Shown here: piece by piece, positions 8,680 to 17,845 of the stretch
How positions within the stretch are numbered: the first letter of the stretch is position 1
Layout: every line of letters starts with the position of its first letter
NCBI RefSeq assembly: GCF_038069765.1
Contig: NZ_JBBPFS010000008.1
Location: 62,001-126,000, forward strand
Source of the DNA: Arthrobacter_B sp038069765
GTDB taxonomy: Bacteria; Actinomycetota; Actinomycetes; Actinomycetales; Micrococcaceae
Length of the DNA stretch: 64,000 nucleotides
Direction: 5' to 3'
Notes under the pieces: generated by a model
The model's input: the letters and a program-made list of their open reading frames with translations, nothing else
Database searches by the model: none
Told to the model about the DNA's origin: nothing
Made by a program: the position numbers and the translations under genes

Positions 8680-8718
8680 GGACAAGCGGGGCGCGGCAGG
8701 TCCGCGCCCCGCTTGTCC
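8680..8718 (+). promoter_or_regulatory. Perfect intercistronic hairpin after chvE
   Basis: Arms GGACAAGCGGGGCGCGG and its exact complement form a 17-bp stem with loop CAGGT. It sits between the chvE stop (8661) and the ATPase start (8740). No T-run follows, so it probably stabilises the upstream mRNA end or causes partial termination, as in other binding-protein operons. Confidence 0.75.
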
Positions 8719-8739
8719 CTGTACCGAAACGAGAACGGC

Positions 8740-10287
8740 ATGAATGACGTCATCCTCTCCATGGACGGGATTGTGAAGGAGTTCAACGGCATCAAAGCGC
8801 TCGACGGCGTTTCGGTGGACGTTGAGCGCGGGGGCGTGCACGCGATCTGCGGCGAAAATGGGGCCGGCAAATCCACCCTGATGAAGGTGCTCAGCGGTGT
8901 TTACCCGCACGGCAGCTTCGAGGGCACCATCACGCTGGACGGCAAAGCAGTCAGCTACGGATCGATCAATGACAGCGAGCGGGACGGCATCGTGATCATC
9001 CACCAGGAGCTGGCGCTGAGCCCGTACCTGTCCATCGCCGAGAACATCTTCCTGGGCAATGAAGTGGCCCGCGGCGGAGTGATCGACTGGAACCGGACCA
9101 ATCTGGAGGCCGCAGCGCTGCTGGAGCGGGTGGGCCTGGTTGAAAGCCCGGCCACAAAGGTCCTCGAGCTGGGCGTGGGCAAGCAGCAGCTGGTGGAAAT
9201 TGCCAAGGCGCTGTCCAAGAAGGTGAAGATCCTGATCCTGGACGAGCCCACGGCAGCCCTGAACGACGGCGACTCGGCCCACCTGCTGGGGCTAATCGCC
9301 CAGCTCCGCGACCAGGGCATCACTTCGATCATCATTTCCCACAAGCTCAACGAGATCCGGGCCATCGCCGACACGGTCACCGTGATCCGGGACGGCCGCA
9401 CCATCGAAACCTTCCCGGTCGCCGACACCGACGACATTGAAACCCGCATCATCCGGGCCATGGTGGGCCGGCCGCTGGATTCCCAGTTTCCGCCGCGCGA
9501 ACCGGACATCGGCGCGGAGAAATTCCGGGTCGAGAACTGGACGGTGTACCACCCGATCGACGTGGACCGCGTCGTCGTGGACAACGCGTCCTTCTCCGTC
9601 CGCGCCGGCGAGATTGTCGGCTTTGCGGGGTTGATGGGCGCCGGCCGCACCGAACTGGCGATGAGCATTTTCGGGCGCTCCTACGGCAGCGGCATCTCCG
9701 GCACGGTGTACAAGGACGGGAAGGAAATCCGCACCCGGACCGTGGGCGAGGCAATCCGCAACGGCATTGCCTACGTCAGCGAGGACCGCAAACGCTACGG
9801 ACTGAACCTCATCGGCAGCGTGGTGGTGAACGTTTCGGCCGCTGCCCTGGGGAAACTCGCGCGGCTGGGCATCATCGACCGAAACCGGGAATACGGCGTC
9901 GCCGACGACTACCGGCAGCAGATGAACATCAAGACACCCAACGTGTCCTCGCTCGTCGGAAACCTCTCCGGCGGGAACCAGCAGAAAGTCGTGCTCAGCA
10001 AATGGATCTATTCCGGTCCCGAAGTGCTGATCCTCGACGAGCCGACGCGGGGCATCGACGTCGGCGCCAAGTTTGAAATCTACGGAATCATCAACGAAAT
10101 GGCGGCGCAGGGCAAAGCCGTCATTGTCATTTCCAGCGAACTGCCCGAACTGATCGGGCTCGCCGACCGCATCTACACGATCGCCGAAGGCCGGCTCACC
10201 GCCGAGGTGCAGCGCGCCGACGCGACACAGGAAGAACTGATGCGGCACATGACCGCAGCCCGACCCCAAGGAGTACAAGCACCGTGA
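8740..10287 (+). CDS. mmsA: Multiple-monosaccharide ABC importer, ATP-binding protein (double ABC)
   Basis: A 515-residue ATPase with two ABC modules, as in MmsA/GguA/XylG. Module 1 has Walker A GENGAGKST, a degenerate signature region (LELGVGKQQLVEIAKAL) and Walker B ILILDEPTAAL. Module 2 has the degenerate Walker A region GLMGAGRTEL, signature LSGGNQQKV and Walker B VLILDEPTRGID. An inactive second ATP site is normal for sugar ABC ATPases. The ATG at 8740 (MNDVILSMDG) was chosen over an upstream TTG that falls inside the hairpin arm. It energises MmsB and overlaps its start (GTGA). Confidence 0.93.
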   Translation: MNDVILSMDGIVKEFNGIKALDGVSVDVERGGVHAICGENGAGKSTLMKVLSGVYPHGSFEGTITLDGKAVSYGSINDSERDGIVIIHQELALSPYLSIAENIFLGNEVARGGVIDWNRTNLEAAALLERVGLVESPATKVLELGVGKQQLVEIAKALSKKVKILILDEPTAALNDGDSAHLLGLIAQLRDQGITSIIISHKLNEIRAIADTVTVIRDGRTIETFPVADTDDIETRIIRAMVGRPLDSQFPPREPDIGAEKFRVENWTVYHPIDVDRVVVDNASFSVRAGEIVGFAGLMGAGRTELAMSIFGRSYGSGISGTVYKDGKEIRTRTVGEAIRNGIAYVSEDRKRYGLNLIGSVVVNVSAAALGKLARLGIIDRNREYGVADDYRQQMNIKTPNVSSLVGNLSGGNQQKVVLSKWIYSGPEVLILDEPTRGIDVGAKFEIYGIINEMAAQGKAVIVISSELPELIGLADRIYTIAEGRLTAEVQRADATQEELMRHMTAARPQGVQAP

Positions 10288-11489
10288 CCACCACCACTCC
10301 CGAACAGGCGAAGGCACCGCTCCCGCCGCGCCCCACGGCGACGTCGAAAAAACGTCTCCGCGTGGACCTGCGGCAGTACGGCATCCTCGCCGCGCTCGTC
10401 GTCATCATCCTGCTCTTCCAAGTCCTCACCGGCGGACGGCTGCTGTATCCGGGCAACGTCTCCAACCTGATCCAGCAGAACGCCTACGTGCTGATCCTGG
10501 CCATCGGCATGGTCATGGTGATCATCGCCGGGCACATCGACCTGTCCGTGGGCTCGGTGGTGGCGGTGGTCGGTGCCGTGGCGGCGCTGTCCATGAACAA
10601 CTGGGGACTGCCCTGGTGGGGCGCCGTTGTCCTCTCGCTCGCCGTCGGCGCCCTGATCGGCGCGTGGCAGGGGTTCTGGGTGGCGTTTGTGGGGATACCT
10701 GCCTTTATCGTGACGCTGGCCGGGATGCTGATCTTCCGCGGCGTGGCCCTTGTGCTGCTCACCGGCGGCACGGTCAGCGGCCTGCCCCGGCCGTTCAACG
10801 CGATCGGCTCCGGCACCCTGCCCACCACCGGCACACCGGACCTCATCACCCTGGGCATCGGGGCCATTGCCTCGGTGGCGGTCATCATGCAGCAGCTCAA
10901 GGCCCGCGCGGACCTGCAGCGCCTGGGCCTGCCGCGTGAGCGGAGCCTGTCCTTCTGGTTCAAGATCGGCATTGCCGTGGTGGCCATCATGTACCTGTGC
11001 TACCTGCTGGCGTACAACCGGGGCACTCCGATCATCCTGATTGTCCTGGCGGCGCTGGTGCTGGCGTACTCGTTCCTGCTGACCCGGACCGTTTTCGGCC
11101 GGCACATCTACGCCATGGGCGGGAACCTGAACGCGGCCATGATGTCCGGGGTGAAGACGCAGTGGGTGAACTTCTTCATCTTCGTGAACATGGGCTTCCT
11201 GGCCGGGCTGGCCGGCGTAGTCAGCACCGCCCGCGCCGGGGGAGCGGTGGCTTCCGCCGGCGGCGGGTTTGAACTGGACGCCATTGCGGCCGTGTTCATC
11301 GGCGGAGCGTCGGTGCAGGGCGGCGTGGGGACCGTGATCGGAGCGGTCATCGGCGGACTCGTGATGGGCGTGCTGAACCAGGGCCTGTCCATCCTGTCCG
11401 TCGACGCCGCGTGGCAGCAGATCATCAAGGGGCTGGTGCTGCTGGCGGCGGTGGCCTTCGGGTTCAGCCGGCGGCGGAATGCGCGCTAG
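10284..11489 (+). CDS. mmsB: Multiple-monosaccharide ABC importer, permease
   Basis: A 401-residue membrane protein of the XylH/MmsB/GguB family with about ten hydrophobic segments. Family blocks: YVLILAIGMVMVIIAGHIDLSVGS, the FVGIPAFIVTLAGMLIFRG region, HIYAMGGNLNAAMMSGV and AVFIGGASVQGGVGTV. The GTG start overlaps the mmsA stop and follows AAGGAG, so translation is coupled. It forms the channel for sugars delivered by ChvE. The stop (11487-11489) lies 1 base before the end of an IS481 remnant. Confidence 0.93.
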   Translation: MTTTTPEQAKAPLPPRPTATSKKRLRVDLRQYGILAALVVIILLFQVLTGGRLLYPGNVSNLIQQNAYVLILAIGMVMVIIAGHIDLSVGSVVAVVGAVAALSMNNWGLPWWGAVVLSLAVGALIGAWQGFWVAFVGIPAFIVTLAGMLIFRGVALVLLTGGTVSGLPRPFNAIGSGTLPTTGTPDLITLGIGAIASVAVIMQQLKARADLQRLGLPRERSLSFWFKIGIAVVAIMYLCYLLAYNRGTPIILIVLAALVLAYSFLLTRTVFGRHIYAMGGNLNAAMMSGVKTQWVNFFIFVNMGFLAGLAGVVSTARAGGAVASAGGGFELDAIAAVFIGGASVQGGVGTVIGAVIGGLVMGVLNQGLSILSVDAAWQQIIKGLVLLAAVAFGFSRRRNAR

Positions 11490-12466
11490 ATGTGACTCTC
11501 ACGGACGTTATGAACGCGCTCGATAGCTGAGAGGCCCTCGATCCCGGTATGGGGTCGATGATGATTGTAGTGATGAAGCCAGACATCGTAATTAGCGATC
11601 CTGGCTTCTTCGCTCTTATAGGGTTTCGCGTACGCCCATTCCGTCGCCAGAGTGCGGTGAACCGCTCAACTTTCCCGTTGGTCTGCGGCCTATACGGCCG
11701 GGCGAATTTGTGTTTGATGCCCGGTCCCAAAGCCTGCGCGAAGGCGTTGGAGCGGTAGCAGGAACCGTTATCCGTGAGCACCCGCAGAACGGTGATCCCG
11801 TGCCCGTCGAAGAACTCCCGGGCGCGCTGCTAAAACCGGCGGCGGTGTCTTTCTTCTCGTCGGTGTGGATCTCGGAGTAGGCCAGCCGGGAGTAATCATC
11901 CACTGCGTGATGGAGGTAGGCATAGCCGGGCCTGCGGTTGGCTTCGGTGCGGGTCTTGTTCCGGGTTCCGGCGGACCGGCCCACCATCCGGTGTCCGCCG
12001 CCGTCCGGTACGACCGAATTTCTTGATGTCCACGTGTACCAGGCCCCCGGGGGAAGCGTGTGTTCATACGGATGGGTTTAGGCCAGCGGACCGGCAATCC
12101 GGTGGCCTGATCCAGATGCGAAAGCAGGGGCATGCGGTCGCGGCGCAGGACTTTCTCGACGGTGGACCGGGCCAGGTGCAGGTGGTGAGCGATGCGGCGC
12201 GGTCCCCATCGCCGGGTGAACGGCAGGGTGACGATCCGTCGCTCGGTCCGAACGGGTGTTTGATACGGCCAGAACAATGGCCACGAGGAAAGATTATGCA
12301 TCCCCGACGGTCCTCGGGAGCGGTATCTGTCGGCCCATTTCTTCGCTGTTGCCGGCGAGCATCTGAAGCGTTCAGCGGCCCGGCGCAAGGGCCATCCGGA
12401 CTCGACAACAACTTGTGCCAGGCGCAGTCGTCCGGTTTCGCTCATGGGCGCGTTAGCGTGGGTCAC
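11486..12466 (-). pseudogene. IS481-family transposase, multiply frameshifted
   Basis: Pieces of one DDE transposase lie in different frames. The N-terminal helix-turn-helix and linker (WPLRRAAERFRCSPATAKKW ... LSHLDQATGLPVR) read from 12466 to about 12050. The next part (YAYLHHAVDDYSRLAYSEIH) is in a second frame near 11970-11890. The part with the second catalytic Asp (LTDNGSCYRSNAF) and the DDE Glu (RPQTNGKVERF) is in a third frame near 11780-11650. The C-terminal tail (RVHNVRESH) returns to the first frame and ends about 11486. At least three frame disruptions make an active enzyme unlikely. Confidence 0.82.
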
Positions 12467-12532
12467 GAGGGTCTCCGTAGGTCGGATGACTGTAGACCCT
12501 CGCCTCTATTTAACTTTGCCACGCCGTTCACA
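11491..12532 (-). mobile_element. Degenerate IS481-family insertion sequence
   Basis: A 1042-bp element, the usual size for IS481. The proposed ends both read inward from TGTGA (TGTGACTCTC at 11491; TGTGAACGGC reading in from 12532), with little terminal similarity beyond that. No convincing direct repeat flanks it (CTAGA on the left, ACCTG on the right), suggesting an old insertion or boundary decay. The single transposase gene on the minus strand is broken by frameshifts. It separates the sugar ABC operon from lower-GC sequence. Confidence 0.75.
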
Positions 12533-12724
12533 ACCTGCATAAGATTTACAGCTAGGCAGTGGCTTCCTGGGTAAACTTATCCCCGAAGGTCATTAACTCC
12601 TGATGGCGCCGCAAGGGTGTAATTAATCCATGCCCAAGTACTTTGTAAATACTACTCTACACTGCCTTTGCTTTGTGAAAATAAAACTCGCGCAATGATG
12701 GCCTGTTGTGACAAGGCGGAACTC

Positions 12725-14710
12725 CTAATTGGCGAGGGAGGCTACTGCCGGTGTCTGGGCCGCGGAGTGTTTTGGTCCTGTGAGCTCGAAAACCGATTCC
12801 CCGGCGAGGCACTTTCCGTTTCGTAGGTCTTGCAAGCATGCCTCATATCGATCAGAGAGTTCGTTGACAACTGAATCTAAAGTGGGGGGAATAGGCGAAG
12901 AGGGCTGCGACCAAGAGGCGATAACCTCAAGCACCCGGCCCACGATCTCGACGGATGAGGTATCAATTGTCTCCGCACCATCTATACGGTGGAGACCCGC
13001 ATGGAGGTTCATGTTCCGAGCCGCGTACATTGCGTTAAGTAGGCCCAATATTCGTTGCTGAGTTCCGACGAGAAATCTCTCAGCTTCGTTCGCGTTGCTA
13101 AACAAAGCCCCGGCCCACTCAAGATTCAGCTTGCCTTCAGGGGGAAGCGCTAAGAGAATATTATTCGTCGTCGGCGTCCTATCACTTTGCTGTGTATCAA
13201 TCAGGATCTCAAGCCATTTATCTGGCTTTCGCAGTAGCAGGTCCCTACTATTTCCTGAGATGTCAGATCCGAGATATGCCTCTAAGCTGGAGGATGCCAG
13301 ACCAAAAGTTTGTCTTGCGTGGTCGGCTTCCGCTGTAATCCTGATGCACTTAACGCGTTCATGCTCAGCCTTCTCGAGCAGATGGGTTCTGGCGTTCGTC
13401 TTCTGGCTGTGAGATAGGAGCCTCTCTGCTTTTCGAGCGTGAACCTCAACCTGTGTTTGAAGCTTCCGGGAGGACTGATGCAGGCTTAGGATTCCACTTA
13501 CGGTTCGTCTGTAGGAAGCCACAAATTCGGTTCGATAGGCGTGTAGTGCCAAGACCTTTGCGAGTTGTGAATTCTTAGCATTCTCGTGTCCTGCAGCCTC
13601 TAGAGTGACCCAGCTAAGTGCCGCTGTCGTCAACTTGCCCGGTCCCGTTCTTACCAATTGCCAGACTCGAAGCGCGGGCAATAATGATGATGACCAGGAG
13701 AGGTTCATTGCGGTAGTCTGCTCAAGGTCTCGCGGGCGGAGGTCATGCTCTGTAAACCTCTCGGTGCCCTCGTGGTATGTAGCGATAAACTCGTTCAACC
13801 TCGGCTGGAAGGTTCCATGTTGGACGACCAGGGGCGCAAGCACGTCAGCAACCATTTCTCGGGCGAGTAAGGCAGCAGACAGACTGTCGTTCGATTCAAC
13901 AGATACTTCTAGAGCGATTGGGGAAATCAGCGCGATCCCACGATCGTTATGATTGGCTGAAATCCTATCGAGCATTCCAAGAGCACGTGACTTCGCGTTG
14001 CCCCACCGATTGAGTTGTGACGCATTTGGATCAAGCACTGATACATGTGTGCCAAGGCCGGAGATTTTACGAGTACCCTCCAAAGCTAGTAAGCAACGGT
14101 AAGGCTCCGGGGTTGGCCAAAGTACAGCAATCATTGCTTCGGATCTGGGTAGGACTGATGCGGACGATAGAAGCTGCATCAAGCGCCCCATGACATTCGT
14201 TATGCTTTGGCGTGTCGCGAGTAACTCCACGGCCGCTTCATGTGCCCATATTCTTTGGTGCTCAATGCTGCCATGCTGGCCCTCCCAGCCAGCCATGAAC
14301 ACCTCGAGCAGATGGGCCCGGCCCGAGGCAGTATCGTGAGTTGGTGAAGGGTTGTGGCATTGGAGGTCCGGCGATGCGGCCAGCGTTTCTAGACGCAGGG
14401 ACCACCGGCTAGCAATTGAATCAGGCGGCAAAGTATCAGCAATCCTTTTGGTGATATATGCAGCATCGCGAAGTGAATCTATCGCGCGGGCTTTCCGGGG
14501 TTGATTTACCGAGAAATGGGATGCCCGAATCGCATCGGCCCACATTGTGTGGCGCATCGCTCCCCCTGTGAACTGAACCACCCCTTCGAGGACGCTTGAA
14601 GAGTAAAGCGGGGCTAAAACAGATCGGATAAACGCCGCTGCACGATCGCTCGCCTGCAAACGTTGTAATTGTTGGAGGAGTTCATTTCCTACCCCTGGTC
14701 GTTTTGACAT
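12725..14710 (-). CDS. Large hypothetical protein with C-terminal HEPN-type RNase motif
   Basis: A 661-residue soluble protein starting at ATG 14710 behind AGGGGAG. The first 480 residues are alpha-helical in character, with a probable coiled coil near 400-470, and match no family I can name. The C-terminal region contains LLNAMYAARNMNLHAGL: R565 and H570 form an R-x4-H pair in the context typical of Apea-like HEPN domains (l-Y-x-x-R-N-x-x-x-H-x-G). HEPN domains are commonly RNases in toxins and phage-defence proteins. Base composition is clearly lower in GC than the flanks, and the gene stands alone next to a decayed IS, suggesting acquisition. The defence role is inference. Confidence 0.72.
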   Translation of the reverse strand: MSKRPGVGNELLQQLQRLQASDRAAAFIRSVLAPLYSSSVLEGVVQFTGGAMRHTMWADAIRASHFSVNQPRKARAIDSLRDAAYITKRIADTLPPDSIASRWSLRLETLAASPDLQCHNPSPTHDTASGRAHLLEVFMAGWEGQHGSIEHQRIWAHEAAVELLATRQSITNVMGRLMQLLSSASVLPRSEAMIAVLWPTPEPYRCLLALEGTRKISGLGTHVSVLDPNASQLNRWGNAKSRALGMLDRISANHNDRGIALISPIALEVSVESNDSLSAALLAREMVADVLAPLVVQHGTFQPRLNEFIATYHEGTERFTEHDLRPRDLEQTTAMNLSWSSSLLPALRVWQLVRTGPGKLTTAALSWVTLEAAGHENAKNSQLAKVLALHAYRTEFVASYRRTVSGILSLHQSSRKLQTQVEVHARKAERLLSHSQKTNARTHLLEKAEHERVKCIRITAEADHARQTFGLASSSLEAYLGSDISGNSRDLLLRKPDKWLEILIDTQQSDRTPTTNNILLALPPEGKLNLEWAGALFSNANEAERFLVGTQQRILGLLNAMYAARNMNLHAGLHRIDGAETIDTSSVEIVGRVLEVIASWSQPSSPIPPTLDSVVNELSDRYEACLQDLRNGKCLAGESVFELTGPKHSAAQTPAVASLAN

Positions 14711-15207
14711 TTCTCCCCTTTCCTTGATCCTAGTGAAATACTACGGCACGGGTCAGAGGACGTCCTTAGTGTGCCAACAGGAGTGAGCTGACGACCTGCG
14801 GCTTCCATGAATTGAGTGGGGACTGGCCGGGGCGCGCATAGGATTGGTATTGCGGAAACCAGCGCTCCGATGGTGCAAAGCTCCATCTACTGGTCATTGC
14901 GTAGGCCCGAGGGTACTCGCGAGATCATGCCCGACGTGCGAGCAACCCAATGTAGGGGCGGTCTCGTCGCGAACGGGGCTGCCGTATGAGAAGTCTCAGA
15001 ACTAGTTCCCCAATATGCGATTCTGTCGGAGGTGCAAGTCGTGATGCCGGGTGCTGGACGACGAATAGCGAGCATCGCGATCTACGAGGCGAAATCTGAT
15101 CTACAAGGCGGAATCAATGGAGGCGTCTTCCTCACCGCCTGTGCCAACGTTTAATCTGGCAGCGTAGCTGCAACTACTGCCATCCCACGGAATACAAGGA
15201 GACCGCT
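14711..15207. other. Intergenic region, no gene supported
   Basis: About 500 bases between the HEPN gene and the PhnB-like gene. Open frames on both strands are short, lack ribosome sites and show no recognisable protein. It may hold the divergent promoters of the two flanking genes and a composition change from island to core sequence. No tRNA, attachment repeat or terminator was recognised. Confidence 0.4.
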
Positions 15208-15630
15208 ATGGCCACCACCATGAACCCTTACCTCAGCTTCCGGGACAACGCCCGGGAGGCCATGGCTTTTTACCAGAGCGTCTTCGGCGGAACCCTGGAG
15301 AGCAGCACGTTCGCGGACATGGGCATGGCCGAGGACCCCTCCGAGGCGAACAAGATCATGCATTCCGCCCTGACGACCGACAACGGGCTGGTGCTCATGG
15401 CCTCGGACACCCCCAGCAACGTGAATCTGGATGAGGGCAGCGGCTACTCCATCTCGCTGAGCGGGGACGACGGCGAGCAGCTGCGCGGCTACTGGGACAA
15501 ACTGCTCGACGGCGGTCAGATGACCCTGCCGCTGGAAAAGGCACCCTGGGGTGATCTGTTCGGCATGCTGACCGATAGGTTCGGCACCAGCTGGATGATC
15601 AGTATCGAGACGGAGGAATCCGAAGGTTAA
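15208..15630 (+). CDS. PhnB-like VOC protein
   Basis: A 140-residue VOC protein of the PhnB/3-demethylubiquinone-like subgroup. It opens with MNPYLSFRDNAREAMAFYQSVFGG and contains the characteristic DGGQMTLPLEKAPWGDLFGMLTDRFGTSWMI region in its C-terminal half. The ATG is preceded by AAGGAG at 7 bases. These proteins form small metal-binding dimers; the name PhnB is historical and no phosphonate genes are nearby. Returns to high-GC codon use after the preceding low-GC stretch. Confidence 0.88.
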   Translation: MATTMNPYLSFRDNAREAMAFYQSVFGGTLESSTFADMGMAEDPSEANKIMHSALTTDNGLVLMASDTPSNVNLDEGSGYSISLSGDDGEQLRGYWDKLLDGGQMTLPLEKAPWGDLFGMLTDRFGTSWMISIETEESEG

Positions 15631-15758
15631 GTTTCCGACTGCCCGGGAAAACTGATCAAATCGGCCATCTCCAACCGTTGTGTTGGGGGGAACGGGGGAG
15701 ACTCGTCCTCCCTGGCCCCACCGGCATACGATGGGCGGAGACCCCTGGCAGGAGAGCA

Positions 15759-16139
15759 ATGACCGAGCAGGACCATGAACGCGGCTGGCTGACCCGCAAG
15801 GTGCTCCCCGGCGGCACAGAACCGGACCCCAGGTTCACACTGGCCAATGAACGGACCTTCCTCGCTTGGATTCGCACCTCGCTGGGCTTCCTCGCCGGCG
15901 GGCTGGCGCTGGAGGCGTTCGCCGTCGAGGCCTTTCCCGAACTCCTGCGCAAGGTCCTGGCCGTAACCCTGGTGGCTACCGGAATGCTGATCAGTGCCGG
16001 TGCCGCAGTGCGGTGGATTTCCGTGGAATCGAGTATGCGGCACGGAAGACCGTTGCCTGTACCCCTCATCGTCCCGCTCCTGGGGCTGGTCGGGGCGGCG
16101 ACGGCAGCGGTTGTAGCCATTTTGGTTTTCTTGGACTGA
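15759..16139 (+). CDS. DUF202-family membrane protein (YidH-like), first of a pair
   Basis: A 126-residue protein starting at ATG 15759 behind GGCAGGAG. A hydrophilic N-terminus leads into DPRFTLANERTFLAWIRTSLGF, the DUF202 signature (NERTFLAWIRT), followed by three hydrophobic segments. DUF202 proteins often occur as adjacent pairs. Its stop overlaps the start of the second copy (TGATG), so the two are probably translationally coupled and may form a complex. No enzymatic role is established. Confidence 0.88.
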   Translation: MTEQDHERGWLTRKVLPGGTEPDPRFTLANERTFLAWIRTSLGFLAGGLALEAFAVEAFPELLRKVLAVTLVATGMLISAGAAVRWISVESSMRHGRPLPVPLIVPLLGLVGAATAAVVAILVFLD

Positions 16140-16471
16140 TGCGCAGGCGACCTGTCCCTGTGCATCAGGATCCCGGGCTGCAGCCCGAACGCACCACGCT
16201 GGCCTGGGGCCGGACCGTGATGGCGCTCTTCACCGCCGCGCTCATTTTTCTGCGCTGGCTTCCGCACTACGGTCTGTGGGTTCTCGTTCTCATCACGGTG
16301 ACAGGCTCCCTCGCCGTCGGCATCTACCTTACCCAGCGCCGCCGTTACTCCTCGCGGGTCACCGGCATCGCGGCCGAACGCTTTCCTGCTGATGTGCACG
16401 CTGTTCTGTGGACAAGCTGTGCGGTCCTGCTGACGGGAGCAATGGGCCTGATCCTACTGATCACGGTCTAG
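16139..16471 (+). CDS. DUF202-family membrane protein, second of a pair
   Basis: A 110-residue protein whose ATG overlaps the upstream DUF202 stop. It begins with a short basic segment, then the second DUF202 variant LQPERTTLAWGRTVMALF, followed by three hydrophobic segments separated by a basic loop (TQRRRYSSRVTG). Position and spacing make it the partner of the preceding gene. Confidence 0.87.
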   Translation: MRRRPVPVHQDPGLQPERTTLAWGRTVMALFTAALIFLRWLPHYGLWVLVLITVTGSLAVGIYLTQRRRYSSRVTGIAAERFPADVHAVLWTSCAVLLTGAMGLILLITV

Positions 16472-16604
16472 GTGTACCCGGCGGGCCTGCTGCTACTTGA
16501 GGCTGCCGAGCGAAAGCCCGCCCTGCCGGCGTTCAGGCCCACCGTGACGGGAAGCAGCGTCTGGTCCGCTGGGGCGGGCGAAGAGGGCAGCGCGGGCAGC
16601 AAAA

Positions 16605-16661
16605 GACCCCCGGCGCGGAGATGTCTGGTGCGCTGGGCGCACCATCTCCGGTCCGGGGGTC
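16605..16661 (-). terminator. Rho-independent terminator of the minus-strand membrane protein gene
   Basis: GACCCCCGG pairs with CCGGGGGTC, with an inner paired section (CGGAGATG with CATCTCCG) and a short inner GC arm, giving a long stem. On the minus strand the stem is followed by TTTT (AAAA at 16601-16604 on the plus strand). It lies 9 bases beyond the stop at 16670. Confidence 0.88.
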
Positions 16662-16669
16662 AGTGGGTA

Positions 16670-17392
16670 TTACGCCTGGTAGCCGCCAAATTTCTGCGCC
16701 TGCCGGTAGGCCTTCTTCCGTGCGAAATACTCGCCGGAGGGCTTCATGTACAGCAGGACGATCGCGGCAATGGTTGCCACAACTGCTGCGAGGGTCAGGA
16801 CGCCGACCACCGGTCCGGTCACAAACAGACCGATCAGCGAGAAGAGCGAGAGCACAGCGAAGACCGTGATGACGATCCGTGCCCAGTTGAAGCCCGCCCG
16901 AACGAGGAAGGCAAGCCCCACCCTGACAGCCAGTCCGATGATGCCGGACACTACCGAGGTAGCCGAGCTGCTCGCGATGGCGGCGGACAGGGAAGCTGAG
17001 TCAACTTCCAGCCCCAAGTCCCGGCTGACCGTCTCCAGATACTCGAGGTACTCCGGGGAGTTCATGTAGGCAATGGCGATTGGCAGCGAGATCAATCCCA
17101 GAACGGCGCTGGCGATCAGGAACCAGAATGCCAGGTTGACCTGCTTGGGGCGGGCCGGCTCCTCGGCGGGAACCATCTGGCCGTACGGGCTGCCCGGGTA
17201 TGCGTAGCCCTGCGGCTGGCCGGTCTGGCCCGCGTAGCCGGGGCCGCCCTGGGGGCCGGGGTAGGGATGTCCGGCCGGAGGGCCGGGGTTAGGGCTTCCG
17301 CTCTGAGGCCCACCCTGCGGAGCCTGCTGGCCCGGACCCTGCGGCGCATTCCACGGTCCGGGATTGTTGTTCGGCTGATTCGGTTCACTCAC
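16670..17392 (-). CDS. Pro/Gly/Gln-rich membrane protein of unknown function
   Basis: A 240-residue protein. The GTG at 17392 (VSEPNQPNN) was chosen because AGGGGGA lies about 10 bases upstream. The first 85 residues are a low-complexity Pro/Gly/Gln/Tyr tail, common in actinobacterial membrane proteins. Four to five hydrophobic segments follow, with a longer polar loop (about 110-140) between the first two. The C-terminus is basic (YFARKKAYRQAQKF). No enzyme motif was seen. It ends at a strong terminator and lies just before the RiPP cluster, facing away from it. Confidence 0.72.
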   Translation of the reverse strand: MSEPNQPNNNPGPWNAPQGPGQQAPQGGPQSGSPNPGPPAGHPYPGPQGGPGYAGQTGQPQGYAYPGSPYGQMVPAEEPARPKQVNLAFWFLIASAVLGLISLPIAIAYMNSPEYLEYLETVSRDLGLEVDSASLSAAIASSSATSVVSGIIGLAVRVGLAFLVRAGFNWARIVITVFAVLSLFSLIGLFVTGPVVGVLTLAAVVATIAAIVLLYMKPSGEYFARKKAYRQAQKFGGYQA

Positions 17393-17845
17393 TTGGATGA
17401 TCCCCCTGTTGATGACTTTCGCCTTGCTGGCATTACGTTGTGGTGCCCTCGGCGGGCCCACGATTGATGTAGCGCCAGCCTAGCCGGGTCGAAGGGGAGG
17501 ATCATTTAACAGTACGTCGGATTTGCCGTGTCGGGATACTCAACCCCAGACCAAGGGTATGGTTTCTACGCTTCGATCTGCCCTAAGGGCCGAGATGCTG
17601 TTGTCTCTAGTGATTGGTCATGGTTTACGTTCGTGTATCAACGAGCCCCTAAAGCTTGTGGGTCCGGGTAGCCGCATTCATGGCCGCTCACCCGGTGTAA
17701 TTCGCATGCTGTCTGAGCGCAGTAAACGTCAGAATCTACGCGTAATCCGCACGTTGCTGCTGGACCAAATTAGGCCTTCCGTGAACCGTGCATCGTGTGT
17801 ATAGTTCCATGCAGATGATTCCAAAGGGGTGGAGATAATCCATTC
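17393..17845. other. Upstream region of the RiPP cluster
   Basis: About 450 bases between the divergent membrane-protein gene and the first RiPP gene. GC content falls here, marking the left border of the island. A candidate -10 (TATAGT, 17800-17805) lies about 45 bases before the first start but has no clear -35. Short open frames lack ribosome sites. No regulator gene is present. Confidence 0.4.

Noticed and set aside
7624..9282. A 552-codon open frame on the minus strand opposite chvE and mmsA
   Set aside because: It is the mirror of two well-supported ABC genes in high-GC DNA. Its translation is Gly/Val/Arg/His-rich with no domain.
17523..17804. A 93-codon frame before the RiPP cluster as a regulator gene
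   Set aside because: No ribosome site, no helix-turn-helix and no composition typical of coding.
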